Source of the DNA: Thiotrichales bacterium
GTDB lineage: Bacteria > Pseudomonadota > Gammaproteobacteria > Francisellales > CACEW01
Assembly: GCA_947478175.1 (NCBI GenBank)
Contig: CANJUQ010000004.1
Location: 1-64,000 of the forward strand
Reading direction: 5' to 3'
DNA: 64,000 nt
Shown here piece by piece: positions 9,982 to 20,201 of the stretch; position 1 is the stretch's first letter; every line of letters starts with the position of its first letter. The notes under the pieces are model-generated. The model searched no databases. It worked only from the letters and a program-made list of their open reading frames with translations, and had not been told where the DNA came from. Made by a program: the position numbers and the translations under genes.

Positions 9982-10710
9982 TTATTGGGAGACTAACGTC
10001 CCCATAGATAAGCCTAACAAGGCTTCATAGATCCCATTAGGTCGATATAAATCCATGACTGAAATAGGCAAATTAAAATCTCGACATAGAGCAAAAGCCC
10101 CAAGATCCATGACTTCTAATGCTTGGTCTAACGCCTGATTAAAAGTAAGTTTTTCATAACGCTGCGCGTCTGAATATTTTTTAGGATCTTTGTTATAAAT
10201 CCCGTCAACTTTAGTCGCCTTAATGACGACTTCTGCTTTAGTTTCAATGGCTCTCAGAGCTGCTGTTGAATCTGTTGTACAAAAGGGATTACCCGTTCCA
10301 CCGCCGTAAATAACCACGGCCCCAGCTTCTTGATCAGCAATAGCCTGTTTTGCATTGAAACGCGGGCAAACGCCGGCAATTTCTATGGCTGAATAGACAG
10401 CGACTTTCTGGCCTGCCGCTTCAAGCGCATCAGCCAAAGCAAGCATATTCATGACTGTCGCTAACATGCCAATCTGATCCGCTGTTGTTCTTTGAATCAG
10501 AGAAGACAAAGAGGCGGCACCTCGCATGAAGTTACCGCCTCCAACGACTAAACCAATCTGAACCCCTGCCCTAGCGGCACGAACAACCTGCTCGGTAATA
10601 AACCCTAATTGCTGATCACATAACCCAGTTTGAGAAGCTTTATTCGCTAACGCTTCCCCACTGAGTTTCATGACCACACGACGGTGTGAATTAATAGACG
10701 ATTGGCTCAA
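9982..10710 (-). CDS. pyrH: UMP kinase
   Basis: MKLSGEAL; VVGGGNFMRG; KATKVDGIYNKDPKK; MDLGAFALCRDFNLPI. Confidence 0.97.
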   Translation of the reverse strand: MSQSSINSHRRVVMKLSGEALANKASQTGLCDQQLGFITEQVVRAARAGVQIGLVVGGGNFMRGAASLSSLIQRTTADQIGMLATVMNMLALADALEAAGQKVAVYSAIEIAGVCPRFNAKQAIADQEAGAVVIYGGGTGNPFCTTDSTAALRAIETKAEVVIKATKVDGIYNKDPKKYSDAQRYEKLTFNQALDQALEVMDLGAFALCRDFNLPISVMDLYRPNGIYEALLGLSMGTLVSQ

Positions 10711-10713
10711 GAT

Positions 10714-11595
10714 TTAGACTCCGCGAGCTTGTTGCATCACTTCTTTTACGAAATCGACTTCGACTTTTTCAATGCCTTCGCCCACTTCGAATCTGATAAA
10801 CGCTTTAACTTGCGCTTTGTGTTCTTTCAAAAGATCACCGACTTTTTGATCTGGATTTTTGACAAAAGGCTGGCCCACTAAACTGATTTCATCTAAGAAT
10901 TTACGCAGTCTACCGGCTGTCATCTTATCAATAATATCTTTAGGTTTGCCTGAGCTTTGAGCTTGAGCTGTAAAGATTTCTTGTTCTTTGTCTAAAAGAT
11001 CTTGTGGCACTTCTGAAGGCAGGATAACCATGGGATTCACTGCAGCAATATGCATCGCGATATCTTTGGCTAACGCGGCGTCTCCGCCTTCTAGATCGAC
11101 AATGACGCCAATCCGATTGCCATGAACGTAATGACCAATCACTCCGTGAGTATCAATAATTCGTGCTCGACGAATATTAATATTCTCGCCGATCTTGGCG
11201 ATTAAATTCTGACGAGCTAATTCAATAGTCTCACCACCCGGCAAAGTCACTGAAGAAAATTCTTCGAAACAACCCACATCTGATTTCAAAACACTGCCTG
11301 AAACATCGCTGACAAATTTCATAAAATTCATATCACGAGCAACAAAATCTGTCTCAGAGTTAATCTCAATCATGACAACACGCTTGTTATCGGCTGAAAC
11401 TTCAGCCGTCACAACGCCTTCTGCTGCAGTGCGACCACTTTTCTTGTCAGCTTTCGCTTGACCGGCCTTACGCATTTCTTCTAAGGCTAATTTAATATCA
11501 CCATTGGCTGCGACGAGTGCTTTTTTGCACTCCATCATGCCAGCGCCACTTATTTCACGAAGCTCTTTCACTGAGGCTGCTGAAATTTCTGCCAT
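10714..11595 (-). CDS. tsf: Elongation factor Ts
   Basis: VKELREISGAGMMECKKALVAANGD; EINSETDFVARD. Confidence 0.97.
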   Translation of the reverse strand: MAEISAASVKELREISGAGMMECKKALVAANGDIKLALEEMRKAGQAKADKKSGRTAAEGVVTAEVSADNKRVVMIEINSETDFVARDMNFMKFVSDVSGSVLKSDVGCFEEFSSVTLPGGETIELARQNLIAKIGENINIRRARIIDTHGVIGHYVHGNRIGVIVDLEGGDAALAKDIAMHIAAVNPMVILPSEVPQDLLDKEQEIFTAQAQSSGKPKDIIDKMTAGRLRKFLDEISLVGQPFVKNPDQKVGDLLKEHKAQVKAFIRFEVGEGIEKVEVDFVKEVMQQARGV

Positions 11596-11617
11596 TTATA
11601 TTTTCCCCCAGCCTTAC

Positions 11618-12406
11618 TTAAATTTCTGAACCATGCGCTAAATCAGCATTTTCTTTGCTTTCTTTGCTTTTCATAGCATCAGATTCTTCGACTTCTTCTT
11701 TACGACTAGAAGAACGTGTACGAGCGGCTTCTCTCGCTTCACAGATCGCATCGGCAAAACCAGAAAAATAAAGCTCAATGGCACGAATCGCATCGTCATT
11801 ACCCGGAACTAAATAATTAATTCCATCGGGAGATCCATTGGTATCAACAATTCCAATAACTGGGATATTCAAACGATTGGCTTCAGAAATCGCGATTTTC
11901 TCTTGTGCTGAATCCACCAAAATCACGGCATCAGGAATCCCGCCCATGGTTTTGATCCCACCCAAACTGCGCTCTAATTTTTCCATTTCACGGGTTAAAT
12001 TCAGCGCTTCTTTTTTAGTCATACGTTCAAACAAACCTTCTTCACGCATTTTTTCAATTTCGCGTAGACGTTTGATGGACTGACGGATGGTTTTATAGTT
12101 CGTCAACATGCCACCTAACCAACGATGGTCAATATAAGGCATACCGGCACGAGTCGCTTGTTCTTTGGTCACTGCTTGGGCCGCTTTTTTCGTACCCACA
12201 AACAGGATTTTTCCGCCTCTTGCAGCGATAGAACTCACGAAATTTACAGCGTCGTGGTACATCGGCAGGGTTTTTTCTAAATCAATAATATGAATTCTGT
12301 TTTGGTCGCCGTAAATATAGGGCGCCATTTTCGGATTCCAGTGACGTTTTTGATGTCCATAATGAACACCGGCTTTGAACATATCACGCATTGTGATAGC
12401 TGACAT
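11618..12406 (-). CDS. rpsB: 30S ribosomal protein S2 (start trimmed to [19 protein letters not shown])
   Basis: [21 protein letters not shown]; the supplied ORF carries 28 extra N-terminal residues not expected for S2. Confidence 0.96.
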   Translation of the reverse strand: MSAITMRDMFKAGVHYGHQKRHWNPKMAPYIYGDQNRIHIIDLEKTLPMYHDAVNFVSSIAARGGKILFVGTKKAAQAVTKEQATRAGMPYIDHRWLGGMLTNYKTIRQSIKRLREIEKMREEGLFERMTKKEALNLTREMEKLERSLGGIKTMGGIPDAVILVDSAQEKIAISEANRLNIPVIGIVDTNGSPDGINYLVPGNDDAIRAIELYFSGFADAICEAREAARTRSSSRKEEVEESDAMKSKESKENADLAHGSEI

Positions 12407-12620
12407 AAAGAGCTCCTTTAGCTTAGGGTTAAACGACCGCATACAGCAGGCCCGACAACGTTTTTTAATATTTTGTTTATTAACAAACATTGCACCCCGA
12501 GCACCGCGATAGAGTATGCGTGATTCTCAAATCGGCGCGCTTTATACCATAGGGCTATGCCAAATGCATTAGAAATAAGGCTCAAGATTTTTAAACACCT
12601 GCTGCTTTTTAATCAGTGTG

Positions 12621-14141
12621 TTATGGGGTTTTATATAAACAAGCATCCAACTGCACCATCTGATCTACCAGCCCCTCACTCCAAATATTTTCTTTGGCCC
12701 CCGCCAACGTAATCAAAGCAAAATTAATAGACTTAGAAGGTTGAACGGCCGATTCAAAGCATTCTATTTTTCTTTTAAATTCCTGAGCCAATGATTTATT
12801 AATAACCAAAGGTTTTAAATTAAATTTAATCTCGCAAAGTGAAATAACCCCATCGTCTCGATCAAATAATAAATCTATTTGAGCACCTGATTGAACGCCT
12901 GAGATTTCAGTTTTTTTAATTATTTTTAAATTTCTCCAGCTATGCGCCAGATAACCAATATTGGCTAGGCCTATGGCTTCTGCGATAACATCAATATTTT
13001 GAATACAAGCCCCCTCAAACGCATAACCACTCCAGGCTAAATAACTCGGCGTCTTCGTCTGCAATTGCCAATAATTTTTTTGCTTTGCATGACCTGTTCT
13101 CGCAGGCTCAATCCATTTCAAGTGAAACAATAAAAATTCATCTAATAATCTAAAAAAAACTTGTCGTTTATTTTTTCCGTACGGCACATAACGCCCGATA
13201 AATCCAGAGGCTTCTAAGGCTTTAAGTCTTGAATCCAAATGCCCACCAGATGACAAAGTCGAGTTTTGAATTAACTCTTCTCGAGACAGCCCATAACGAT
13301 GTTTGGCTAATAGGCGCACAATTTGTTCATAATCTTTAGGATCATCAAATAGAGCCCCAAACAACCGATCAAACTCGTCTTGTAAAACCCCACCTTCTGT
13401 AAAACAAATCTGATGAATATTTTGATTTAAAGATACAGAGGGCTTGAGCTGATCTAGATAAAAAGGCACGCCGCCTAAAATTAAATAGGCCGTCATAATT
13501 TGATGCGCCGTCCATTTAAAACCCCGCGTTTTTAAAAATTCAGCTGTTTCATGCCATGTAAAAGGTGCCAATGGCATGCGATGAGTGATTCGATTATGAA
13601 CTCCGCCCTTGCCTTCAATGATTTTTTCTAACATCCAAGAAGCCGCAGATCCACACACAATTAATTTAAAATAATTCCAAGTTGACCACTGGTTATTCCA
13701 GTAATACTCAATGGCTTCCATCACCCCTGATTTAGCACCTGCCAACCAAGGCAGCTCATCTAAAAATAATATAAAGCGTGTCTTTTTTAAAAATTTATTT
13801 TGAACCTGGATTTTTTTAATACAGTCCGTCAGTGTTTGAAAAGCCTCTAACCAAGTATTTGAACGCGATAATCCACTGGTTTCTGTGGGTAATAGCTCAG
13901 AAAATAATTCAGCCAGTTTTAAATCAAACTGGTGAAGCTGAACAGAAAGTGCCGCGCCTCGAATACCCGTTATTTCCAAATAATACCCAGCTGACTGACA
14001 GCTCTCTCGAATCAAAAAAGTCTTTCCAATTCGACGCCGACCATAAGATGCCAAAAAACTTGGCTTAGACTCGGAAATAAAATCTGATAGTAATTTCTTT
14101 TCAGATTCACGACACAAGACTGAAATTTCTTTATTTTTCAT
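12621..14141 (-). CDS. AAA ATPase with wHTH and C-terminal PD-(D/E)XK-like region (ATPase_2/DUF234 type), paralogue 1
   Basis: Walker A YGRRRIGKTFLI; Walker B ILFLDELPW; CGSAASWM; wHTH YGLSREELIQNSTLSSGGHLDSRLKALEASGFI; GAQIDLLFDRDDGVISLCEIKF. Confidence 0.88.
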   Translation of the reverse strand: MKNKEISVLCRESEKKLLSDFISESKPSFLASYGRRRIGKTFLIRESCQSAGYYLEITGIRGAALSVQLHQFDLKLAELFSELLPTETSGLSRSNTWLEAFQTLTDCIKKIQVQNKFLKKTRFILFLDELPWLAGAKSGVMEAIEYYWNNQWSTWNYFKLIVCGSAASWMLEKIIEGKGGVHNRITHRMPLAPFTWHETAEFLKTRGFKWTAHQIMTAYLILGGVPFYLDQLKPSVSLNQNIHQICFTEGGVLQDEFDRLFGALFDDPKDYEQIVRLLAKHRYGLSREELIQNSTLSSGGHLDSRLKALEASGFIGRYVPYGKNKRQVFFRLLDEFLLFHLKWIEPARTGHAKQKNYWQLQTKTPSYLAWSGYAFEGACIQNIDVIAEAIGLANIGYLAHSWRNLKIIKKTEISGVQSGAQIDLLFDRDDGVISLCEIKFNLKPLVINKSLAQEFKRKIECFESAVQPSKSINFALITLAGAKENIWSEGLVDQMVQLDACLYKTP

Positions 14142-14157
14142 ATTTCTCTAAAAAAAA

Positions 14158-14240
14158 TTTGGCGGACTATTTAATCATAACCCGCCAAACATTATTTTTC
14201 AAAGCCACTTTGGCGGGTTATAAAACAATAAGCCGCCAGA
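14158..14240. repeat. Palindrome pair A (A1 14158-14189, A2 14209-14240)
   Basis: TTTGGCGGACTATTTAATCATAACCCGCCAAA and TTTGGCGGGTTATAAAACAATAAGCCGCCAGA; 51 bp start-to-start. Confidence 0.9.
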
Positions 14241-14281
14241 GTTTTAAAAACTTTCTTAATTAAAAGCGTCAAAATAGGGGC

Positions 14282-14378
14282 TTTTATTGTTCGACATTGA
14301 ATAATTTTAAATTCCGAACAATAAAATGAAAAAGTAGATTTATTGTTCGAGATTGAATACATTTCAATTCCGAACAAT
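14282..14378. repeat. Palindrome pair B (B1 14282-14326, B2 14342-14378)
   Basis: TTTTATTGTTCG...CGAACAATAAAA (12-bp arms) and ATTGTTCG...CGAACAAT (8-bp arms); core arms 56 bp start-to-start. Confidence 0.9.
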
Positions 14379-14400
14379 CTTTTTTATTGGAGTGAAAGGC

Positions 14401-15915
14401 GTGGTAGACCTTCTTTGCAGAGATGAAGAAAAAAAAGTTTTGGAATCTCTATATTCCTCTCAAGACCCTGAATTTTTAGCCATTTATGGTAGACGTCGAG
14501 TTGGAAAGACGTTTTTAATTCGACAGTTCTTCAAGGTTAAAGAAGCTCAAGAAAGTGCCATTTTCTTTAATGTCACAGGCACTAAAAAAGCCCCGCTTCA
14601 AACTCAAATTTCACACTTTACTCAGCAAATCAGTGAAGTTTTCTTCAAAGGCATCACTTTAGAAGCCGGAAACACATGGGATAAAAGCTTAGAATTACTC
14701 ACGCGTACGATCAGAGAACATGCACCTCAAGATAAAAAAATTATTCTGTTCTTTGACGAGCTTCCTTGGATGGCCACTCGTAATTCTCGATTGCTTGGGG
14801 CTTTGGATTACTACTGGAATCAACACTGGTCCAATGACCCTCGAATAAAACTCATTATTTGTGGATCGTCTACGTCTTGGATCATTGACAAAGTCATTCA
14901 AGATAAAGGCGGTCTTCATAATCGCATTACGCGTGAAATTCACCTGGAGCCTTTTGATTTAAGCCAAAGCAAAAAATTTCTTGTCCACCGTGGTATCCAG
15001 CTAAGTCATAGACAAATATTGCTTTTATTCATGCTCACTGGAGGTGTCCCTTATTACTTAACCAAAATTGAAAAAGGGCTCAGTGCTATTCAAATTATTG
15101 AACAGCTCGCTTTCTCGAAAAAAGCTTTTTTTCTAGATGAATTCGATAAATTATTTTCTTCTCTTTTTGACAATCCTGATTTTCACATTGCTGCCATCAA
15201 AGCTATTTCAGAAAACCAATACGGCATTGGCGAACGAAAACTTCTTGAAAAAATGGGGCCCCATTGGGTCGGCGGGACAGGGAAAAAAGTCTTAAAAGAA
15301 CTAGAACAATCCGGTTTTATTATGAGCTTCAAACCTATTTTTAATAAAAAACGCGGGACTTACTACCGCCTGTTCGATGAATACGTCGCTTTTTACTTAA
15401 GATGGATTGAACCCATTCGGTTTTCTTTAGAAAGAAAAGCCTTAGAACAAGGCAGCTGGCAAGAAATGCAATCAACCCCTGAATGGTATAGCTGGCTTGG
15501 CTACGCCTTTGAGTCCGTTTGTTATAAACATTTATCAAAAATCAAAAAAGCTTTGAAACTCTCACCCAGTGCAGAATCTGGCACCTGGCGACATATTCCT
15601 AATGCAAAATCTGCCGACTCTGACAATAACAACAGAGATAATAAAAATAATAGAGGCGCTCAAATTGACCTCTTGTTTGACCGTAAAGATGATGCAATTA
15701 CCCTCTGTGAAATTAAATACTCAGAAGAACCTTTCATACTGACAAAAGAGCAAGTAGAAAATCTTCAACGCCGCGTTCAAATATTTAAAGAAAAAACGGG
15801 GACTCAAAAACAAATCTTTATCGCCATGATCTGCGCAGGAGGTCTAAAAAATAATTATTACGCCGAAGACTTAATTTCTGGCATTGTTTCTTTAGAAGAC
15901 TTTTTTGATGCCTGA
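14401..15915 (+). CDS. AAA ATPase with wHTH and C-terminal PD-(D/E)XK-like region, paralogue 2 (ORF track starts at 14353; GTG 14401 preferred)
   Basis: YGRRRVGKTFLIRQ; IILFFDELPWMA; CGSSTSWI; GLHNRIT; GAQIDLLFDRKDDAITLCEIKY; GGAG ribosome-binding site at 14388-14391. Confidence 0.85.
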   Translation: MVDLLCRDEEKKVLESLYSSQDPEFLAIYGRRRVGKTFLIRQFFKVKEAQESAIFFNVTGTKKAPLQTQISHFTQQISEVFFKGITLEAGNTWDKSLELLTRTIREHAPQDKKIILFFDELPWMATRNSRLLGALDYYWNQHWSNDPRIKLIICGSSTSWIIDKVIQDKGGLHNRITREIHLEPFDLSQSKKFLVHRGIQLSHRQILLLFMLTGGVPYYLTKIEKGLSAIQIIEQLAFSKKAFFLDEFDKLFSSLFDNPDFHIAAIKAISENQYGIGERKLLEKMGPHWVGGTGKKVLKELEQSGFIMSFKPIFNKKRGTYYRLFDEYVAFYLRWIEPIRFSLERKALEQGSWQEMQSTPEWYSWLGYAFESVCYKHLSKIKKALKLSPSAESGTWRHIPNAKSADSDNNNRDNKNNRGAQIDLLFDRKDDAITLCEIKYSEEPFILTKEQVENLQRRVQIFKEKTGTQKQIFIAMICAGGLKNNYYAEDLISGIVSLEDFFDA

Positions 15916-15936
15916 AAAATTTAAAAAAACCATCTA

Positions 15937-18900
15937 TTAAAAAACAACCTCAAAATTCTCTGCCCCTAAAATATTATTTAAAGACGCTAAGCATTCATCT
16001 GAAATCAAAACCGTTTGACCTTGGTCTCTTTCAAACATGGCTTTAGCCTGATGGCTTTGATATTTGATTTTAACTTTGGCACGACCGCCCTGATATTTTT
16101 CTAAGGCTAATTTTAAAGCTTCCAGCTGAGTCATCGGCATTTGATAATTTAAAGATAATATTAAACCCGTCGCATATTTAATTCTGGCTTCTTCTAGGCT
16201 CATAAAATGCTTGGCTAACACTCGGGTATTCCCGCTGTAATCATCATGGGTGACCTGGGCTTCAATAATTAAACAAGCATCCTGTTTAATTAAATTCCCA
16301 AAGACTTCTAAGACATCTGAAAAAACGGTGATCTCTTGCCTGGCTTCACCATCATCTAGCACCAAGATCATCAAGATATTCCCACGCTTAGTTTTAATTC
16401 GGCGCATCTCAAGCACCATGCCAGCCAGTCTTTGCAGGGTTTCTTTCTTAAAAGAAGGTTTCAGTGTCGCGAGTGGCTGAATTTTCAAAGGCGCCAATTC
16501 TTTTTTGATTACTTTGAATGGATGCCCGGTTAAAAACACGCCCAAGACATCTCGTTCTTTTAAATATCTAGTCAATAACGGCGTTGGCGCTGGAATGACA
16601 AACTCTGCAACATTTTTTTGTTCTTGAGGTTCAGCAGAAAACAAATCGGACTGACCCATTGCCGCATCTTTATTTTTTTGATCGGCCCATCGAACGGCTT
16701 TTTCTATGGAGGCAAAAACAGCCTCTCGTGAAGGCCCTAAATAATCTAACGACCCAGAATCGACTAAAGCTTCTAACGCTCTTTTATTCACGCGACGCAA
16801 ATCTATTCGAGCACAAAAATCAAATAAATCTTTAAATAAACCCCGGTTTTCTCTTTCTTCGACAATATGATTGACCGCGGCTTCACCCACGCCCTTCACA
16901 GCCCCTAGTCCAAAAATTATCTGGCTATTTTTGACCGTAAATCGATAGTAAGACTGGTTAATATCTGGGCTCTTAATGATCAGGCCTAAATTTTTTGTAT
17001 CTTCGACAAAAACAATAATCTTGTCCGTATTATCCATATCTGAAGATAAAACAGCCGCCATAAATTCAGCCGGATAGTGAGCTTTGAGATACGCCGTCTG
17101 ATAAGAAACTAAGGCGTACGCTGCTGAATGCGATTTATTAAAACCATAGCCTGCAAATTTTTCCATCAAGTCAAAAATCCCTGACGAAACTTCGACAGAG
17201 ATACCACGACTACTAGACCCTTCTATAAAGATGCTTCTTTGTTCGGCCATTTCTTCAAGTTTTTTCTTACCCATCGCACGACGCAAAATATCTGCGCCAC
17301 CGAGGGTGTATCCCGCTAGAACCTGCGAGATCAACATGACTTGTTCTTGATACAGAATCACCCCATACGTGGGTTTTAAAATGGGTTCTGTTTCAGGATG
17401 CGGATACGCCGTACTGGCCAGACCATGTTTTCGATTTACGAAATCATCAACCATGCCTGACTGCAATGGCCCGGGTCTAAATAAAGCCACTAAAGCAATA
17501 ATGTCTTCAAACCTATCCGGCTGAAGTCTTCGAATTAAATCTTTCATGCCTCGAGATTCAAGCTGAAATACAGCCGTTGTTTCGCAGCGTTTTAATAACT
17601 CAAACGTTTTTGAATCATTCAATGGGATTAATTCGATTTTTAAATTTTTCTCGGGATGCGTCTGGCAAATATTTTTAACAGCGGCGTCAATAATGGTTAA
17701 ATTTCTCAGGCCTAAAAAGTCAAATTTAACCAGACCCACAGATTCGACATCATCTTTATCAAACTGGGAAACCAGCGCTCTCGAACCTTCCTCGCAATAG
17801 ATCGGACAAAAATCCGTCAGCTTAGAGGGCGAGATAACCACGCCACCCGCATGTTTTCCGACGTTCCGAATGGTCCCTTCGAGTTTCAAGCCCATATCAA
17901 TCAGGGTTTTGACTTCGTCTTCCTGCTGATATCGGTTTCTTAAAATTTCTTCGTCATCCAGCGCTTTTTGTAACGTCATGCCAATATCTAATGGAATTAA
18001 CTTGGCAATCGAATCAACAAATCCATAGGGATGCCCCATGACTCGACCGACATCTCTGATAACGGCTTTAGCCGCCATCGTTCCGAAAGTAATAATTTGC
18101 GAGACAGCTTCAACGCCATATTTCTGCATGACATATTCGATCACACGATCTCGACCGTCCATACAAAAATCGACATCAAAGTCAGGCATAGAAACCCGCT
18201 CGGGATTTAAAAATCGTTCGAACAATAAATCATAAGGCAGCGGGTCTATATCCGTAATGCCCAAAGCATATGCCACTAAAGACCCCGCCCCTGATCCACG
18301 ACCTGGACCCACGGGAATCCCCTGATCTTTAGACCATTGAATAAAATCCGCGACAATCATGAAATACCCAGAGAACCCCATCTTGATAATCACTTCGAGT
18401 TCTATCTGAAGACGATTTTGATATTCAGTTGAGTTCAGCCCGCCGGTCACCCCTACGAGGGTCTTGAATCTTTTTTCTAGGCCTTGTTCGGAACACAGCT
18501 TTAAATAACTCTCAATCGTCTGGCCTTCAGGAACAGGAAAATCAGGCAGACAGGGCTTACCCAATTTAAAACTCACCGTGCATCGCTTAGCCAATTCAAC
18601 CGTATTTTCTAACGCCTCTGGCAGATCTGAAAAAATCTTCTGCATGGCTTCTGGACTGGCTAAATATTGACTCGACCTATAACGCTTATCGCGTCTTGGA
18701 TCATCTAAAGCGATGCCCTCACGAATACAGTATCTGACTTCGTGGACTTCAAATTCTTCGGGTTTTAAAAATCGGGCATTTTGGGTGGCAATCACGGGAA
18801 TATTATTTAAATAAGCCAGTTGGACCGCTTGTTTTAAATATTCTTGTTCACCTTCAAACCCTAATCTTTGTAGCTCTATATAAAAACCATCAGGTTCGAA

Positions 18901-19395
18901 AATACTCATCCAATATTTCAAAGCACTGTCTGCTTTATCTGCATGGCCTTGTAAAATTAATAATCCTAATTCCCCTTCTAACGCTCCAGATAAACCAATT
19001 AATCCTCGGCAGCTTTCAGGCGTCAGCCAATTTTTTTCAACCTGAGGAATCTCAGCGATACGCTCACCGTCTAAATAGGCCCGCGAAATTAAATCCGTCA
19101 GAGACTGATAGCCCTGATTATTTTTGCATAGAAAAGTAAGCAAAACAGGCTTATCAAAATTAGGGTCTTTAATCCAAACATCCGCGCCAAAAATAGGTTT
19201 AATCCCTGTTTTTTTAGCCTCTTGATAAAGCTTAATCACAGCATAAAAATTCATGAGATCTGTCACAGCACAGGCTGTCATGCCTAAATTTTTTACTGCT
19301 GGGAATAATTCATCAGTCCGGATTAAACCATCGATCAGAGAATAATCCGTATGAGCTCTTAGATGGACAAATCCTCCAGAAAATTCAGCCGGCAT
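15937..19395 (-). CDS. dnaE: DNA polymerase III subunit alpha
   Basis: FVHLRAHTDYSLIDG PHP domain; GPGRGSGAGSLVAYALGITDIDPL; MPDFDVDFC. Confidence 0.97.
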   Translation of the reverse strand: MPAEFSGGFVHLRAHTDYSLIDGLIRTDELFPAVKNLGMTACAVTDLMNFYAVIKLYQEAKKTGIKPIFGADVWIKDPNFDKPVLLTFLCKNNQGYQSLTDLISRAYLDGERIAEIPQVEKNWLTPESCRGLIGLSGALEGELGLLILQGHADKADSALKYWMSIFEPDGFYIELQRLGFEGEQEYLKQAVQLAYLNNIPVIATQNARFLKPEEFEVHEVRYCIREGIALDDPRRDKRYRSSQYLASPEAMQKIFSDLPEALENTVELAKRCTVSFKLGKPCLPDFPVPEGQTIESYLKLCSEQGLEKRFKTLVGVTGGLNSTEYQNRLQIELEVIIKMGFSGYFMIVADFIQWSKDQGIPVGPGRGSGAGSLVAYALGITDIDPLPYDLLFERFLNPERVSMPDFDVDFCMDGRDRVIEYVMQKYGVEAVSQIITFGTMAAKAVIRDVGRVMGHPYGFVDSIAKLIPLDIGMTLQKALDDEEILRNRYQQEDEVKTLIDMGLKLEGTIRNVGKHAGGVVISPSKLTDFCPIYCEEGSRALVSQFDKDDVESVGLVKFDFLGLRNLTIIDAAVKNICQTHPEKNLKIELIPLNDSKTFELLKRCETTAVFQLESRGMKDLIRRLQPDRFEDIIALVALFRPGPLQSGMVDDFVNRKHGLASTAYPHPETEPILKPTYGVILYQEQVMLISQVLAGYTLGGADILRRAMGKKKLEEMAEQRSIFIEGSSSRGISVEVSSGIFDLMEKFAGYGFNKSHSAAYALVSYQTAYLKAHYPAEFMAAVLSSDMDNTDKIIVFVEDTKNLGLIIKSPDINQSYYRFTVKNSQIIFGLGAVKGVGEAAVNHIVEERENRGLFKDLFDFCARIDLRRVNKRALEALVDSGSLDYLGPSREAVFASIEKAVRWADQKNKDAAMGQSDLFSAEPQEQKNVAEFVIPAPTPLLTRYLKERDVLGVFLTGHPFKVIKKELAPLKIQPLATLKPSFKKETLQRLAGMVLEMRRIKTKRGNILMILVLDDGEARQEITVFSDVLEVFGNLIKQDACLIIEAQVTHDDYSGNTRVLAKHFMSLEEARIKYATGLILSLNYQMPMTQLEALKLALEKYQGGRAKVKIKYQSHQAKAMFERDQGQTVLISDECLASLNNILGAENFEVVF

Positions 19396-19467
19396 AGATA
19401 ACCCTAAAAAATCACGCTAAAAAAAGATTCCGCACCATATCGAATCAAACTTCAAAATCAAGCGGCC

Positions 19468-20166
19468 CTACAGCCCTTTTGCAAAACTCTGAGACAACCG
19501 ATCCGACAGTCTGGACAAAGGCAAGCTTTGCAAAATCACGACACCGGGACCTCTTAAGCTGGCTAAGAAAACCCCTTCGCCGCCAAATAACGTATTTTTA
19601 ATGCCGCCAATAAACTCAATGCTGTAATCCACGCCCTGAGTAAATCCGACTAAGGCTCCTGCTTCAGCTCTGAGAACTTCACCGGCCTGAAGATTTTTCT
19701 TAATTAAAGCCCCACCCGCATGAACAAACGCTGTGCCATCGCCTGTTAATTTTTGCAAGATAAAACCATCGCCACCAAAAAACCCAGCACCTAGTCTTTG
19801 CGTTAAAGCGATATCTACTTGAGTGTTATCACTGGCACATAGAAAAGCATCTTTCTGACAGAAAAAAACATTACCCACTTTACTTAAATTAATCGGCATC
19901 ACTTTGCCAGGATACGGAGCTGCAAAACCGACTTTAGAAATAGCCGAGCTGCCTTGATGACTAAACTGGCTAAGAAAAAATCCACCTTGCCCGATCATGC
20001 GACGCAGACCGCTGAAGATTCCTCCACCCGTACTGGTACTCATTTTGATCTCAGATTCCATATAGACCATGGCTCCCACTTCAGCGACAACCCCTTGACC
20101 AGGTGTTAACGCGACTTCGACGATCTGCAAATCATTGCCAATGAGTTCGTATTGCAATTCAGACAT
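19468..20166 (-). CDS. AIM24/TIGR00266-family protein
   Basis: VEVALTPGQGVVAEVGAMVYME...GEGVFLASLRGPGVVILQSLPLSRLSDRL. Confidence 0.8.
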   Translation of the reverse strand: MSELQYELIGNDLQIVEVALTPGQGVVAEVGAMVYMESEIKMSTSTGGGIFSGLRRMIGQGGFFLSQFSHQGSSAISKVGFAAPYPGKVMPINLSKVGNVFFCQKDAFLCASDNTQVDIALTQRLGAGFFGGDGFILQKLTGDGTAFVHAGGALIKKNLQAGEVLRAEAGALVGFTQGVDYSIEFIGGIKNTLFGGEGVFLASLRGPGVVILQSLPLSRLSDRLSQSFAKGL

Positions 20167-20201
20167 GTTTTTAAATTCCTCTGTTTTTTTAAATTCAAAA
20201 A

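Noticed and set aside
12407-12490. 28-residue N-terminal extension of ribosomal protein S2
   Set aside because: Conserved S2 begins near [10 protein letters not shown] with a well-placed upstream ribosome-binding region; the extension is leader sequence.
14158-14378. CRISPR-like array
   Set aside because: Only two units per family, each internally palindromic, with no series of regular spacers and no cas genes.
12621-15915. Restriction-modification or toxin-antitoxin locus
   Set aside because: The ATPases have a nuclease-like region but there is no methyltransferase, specificity subunit or small antitoxin ORF nearby.
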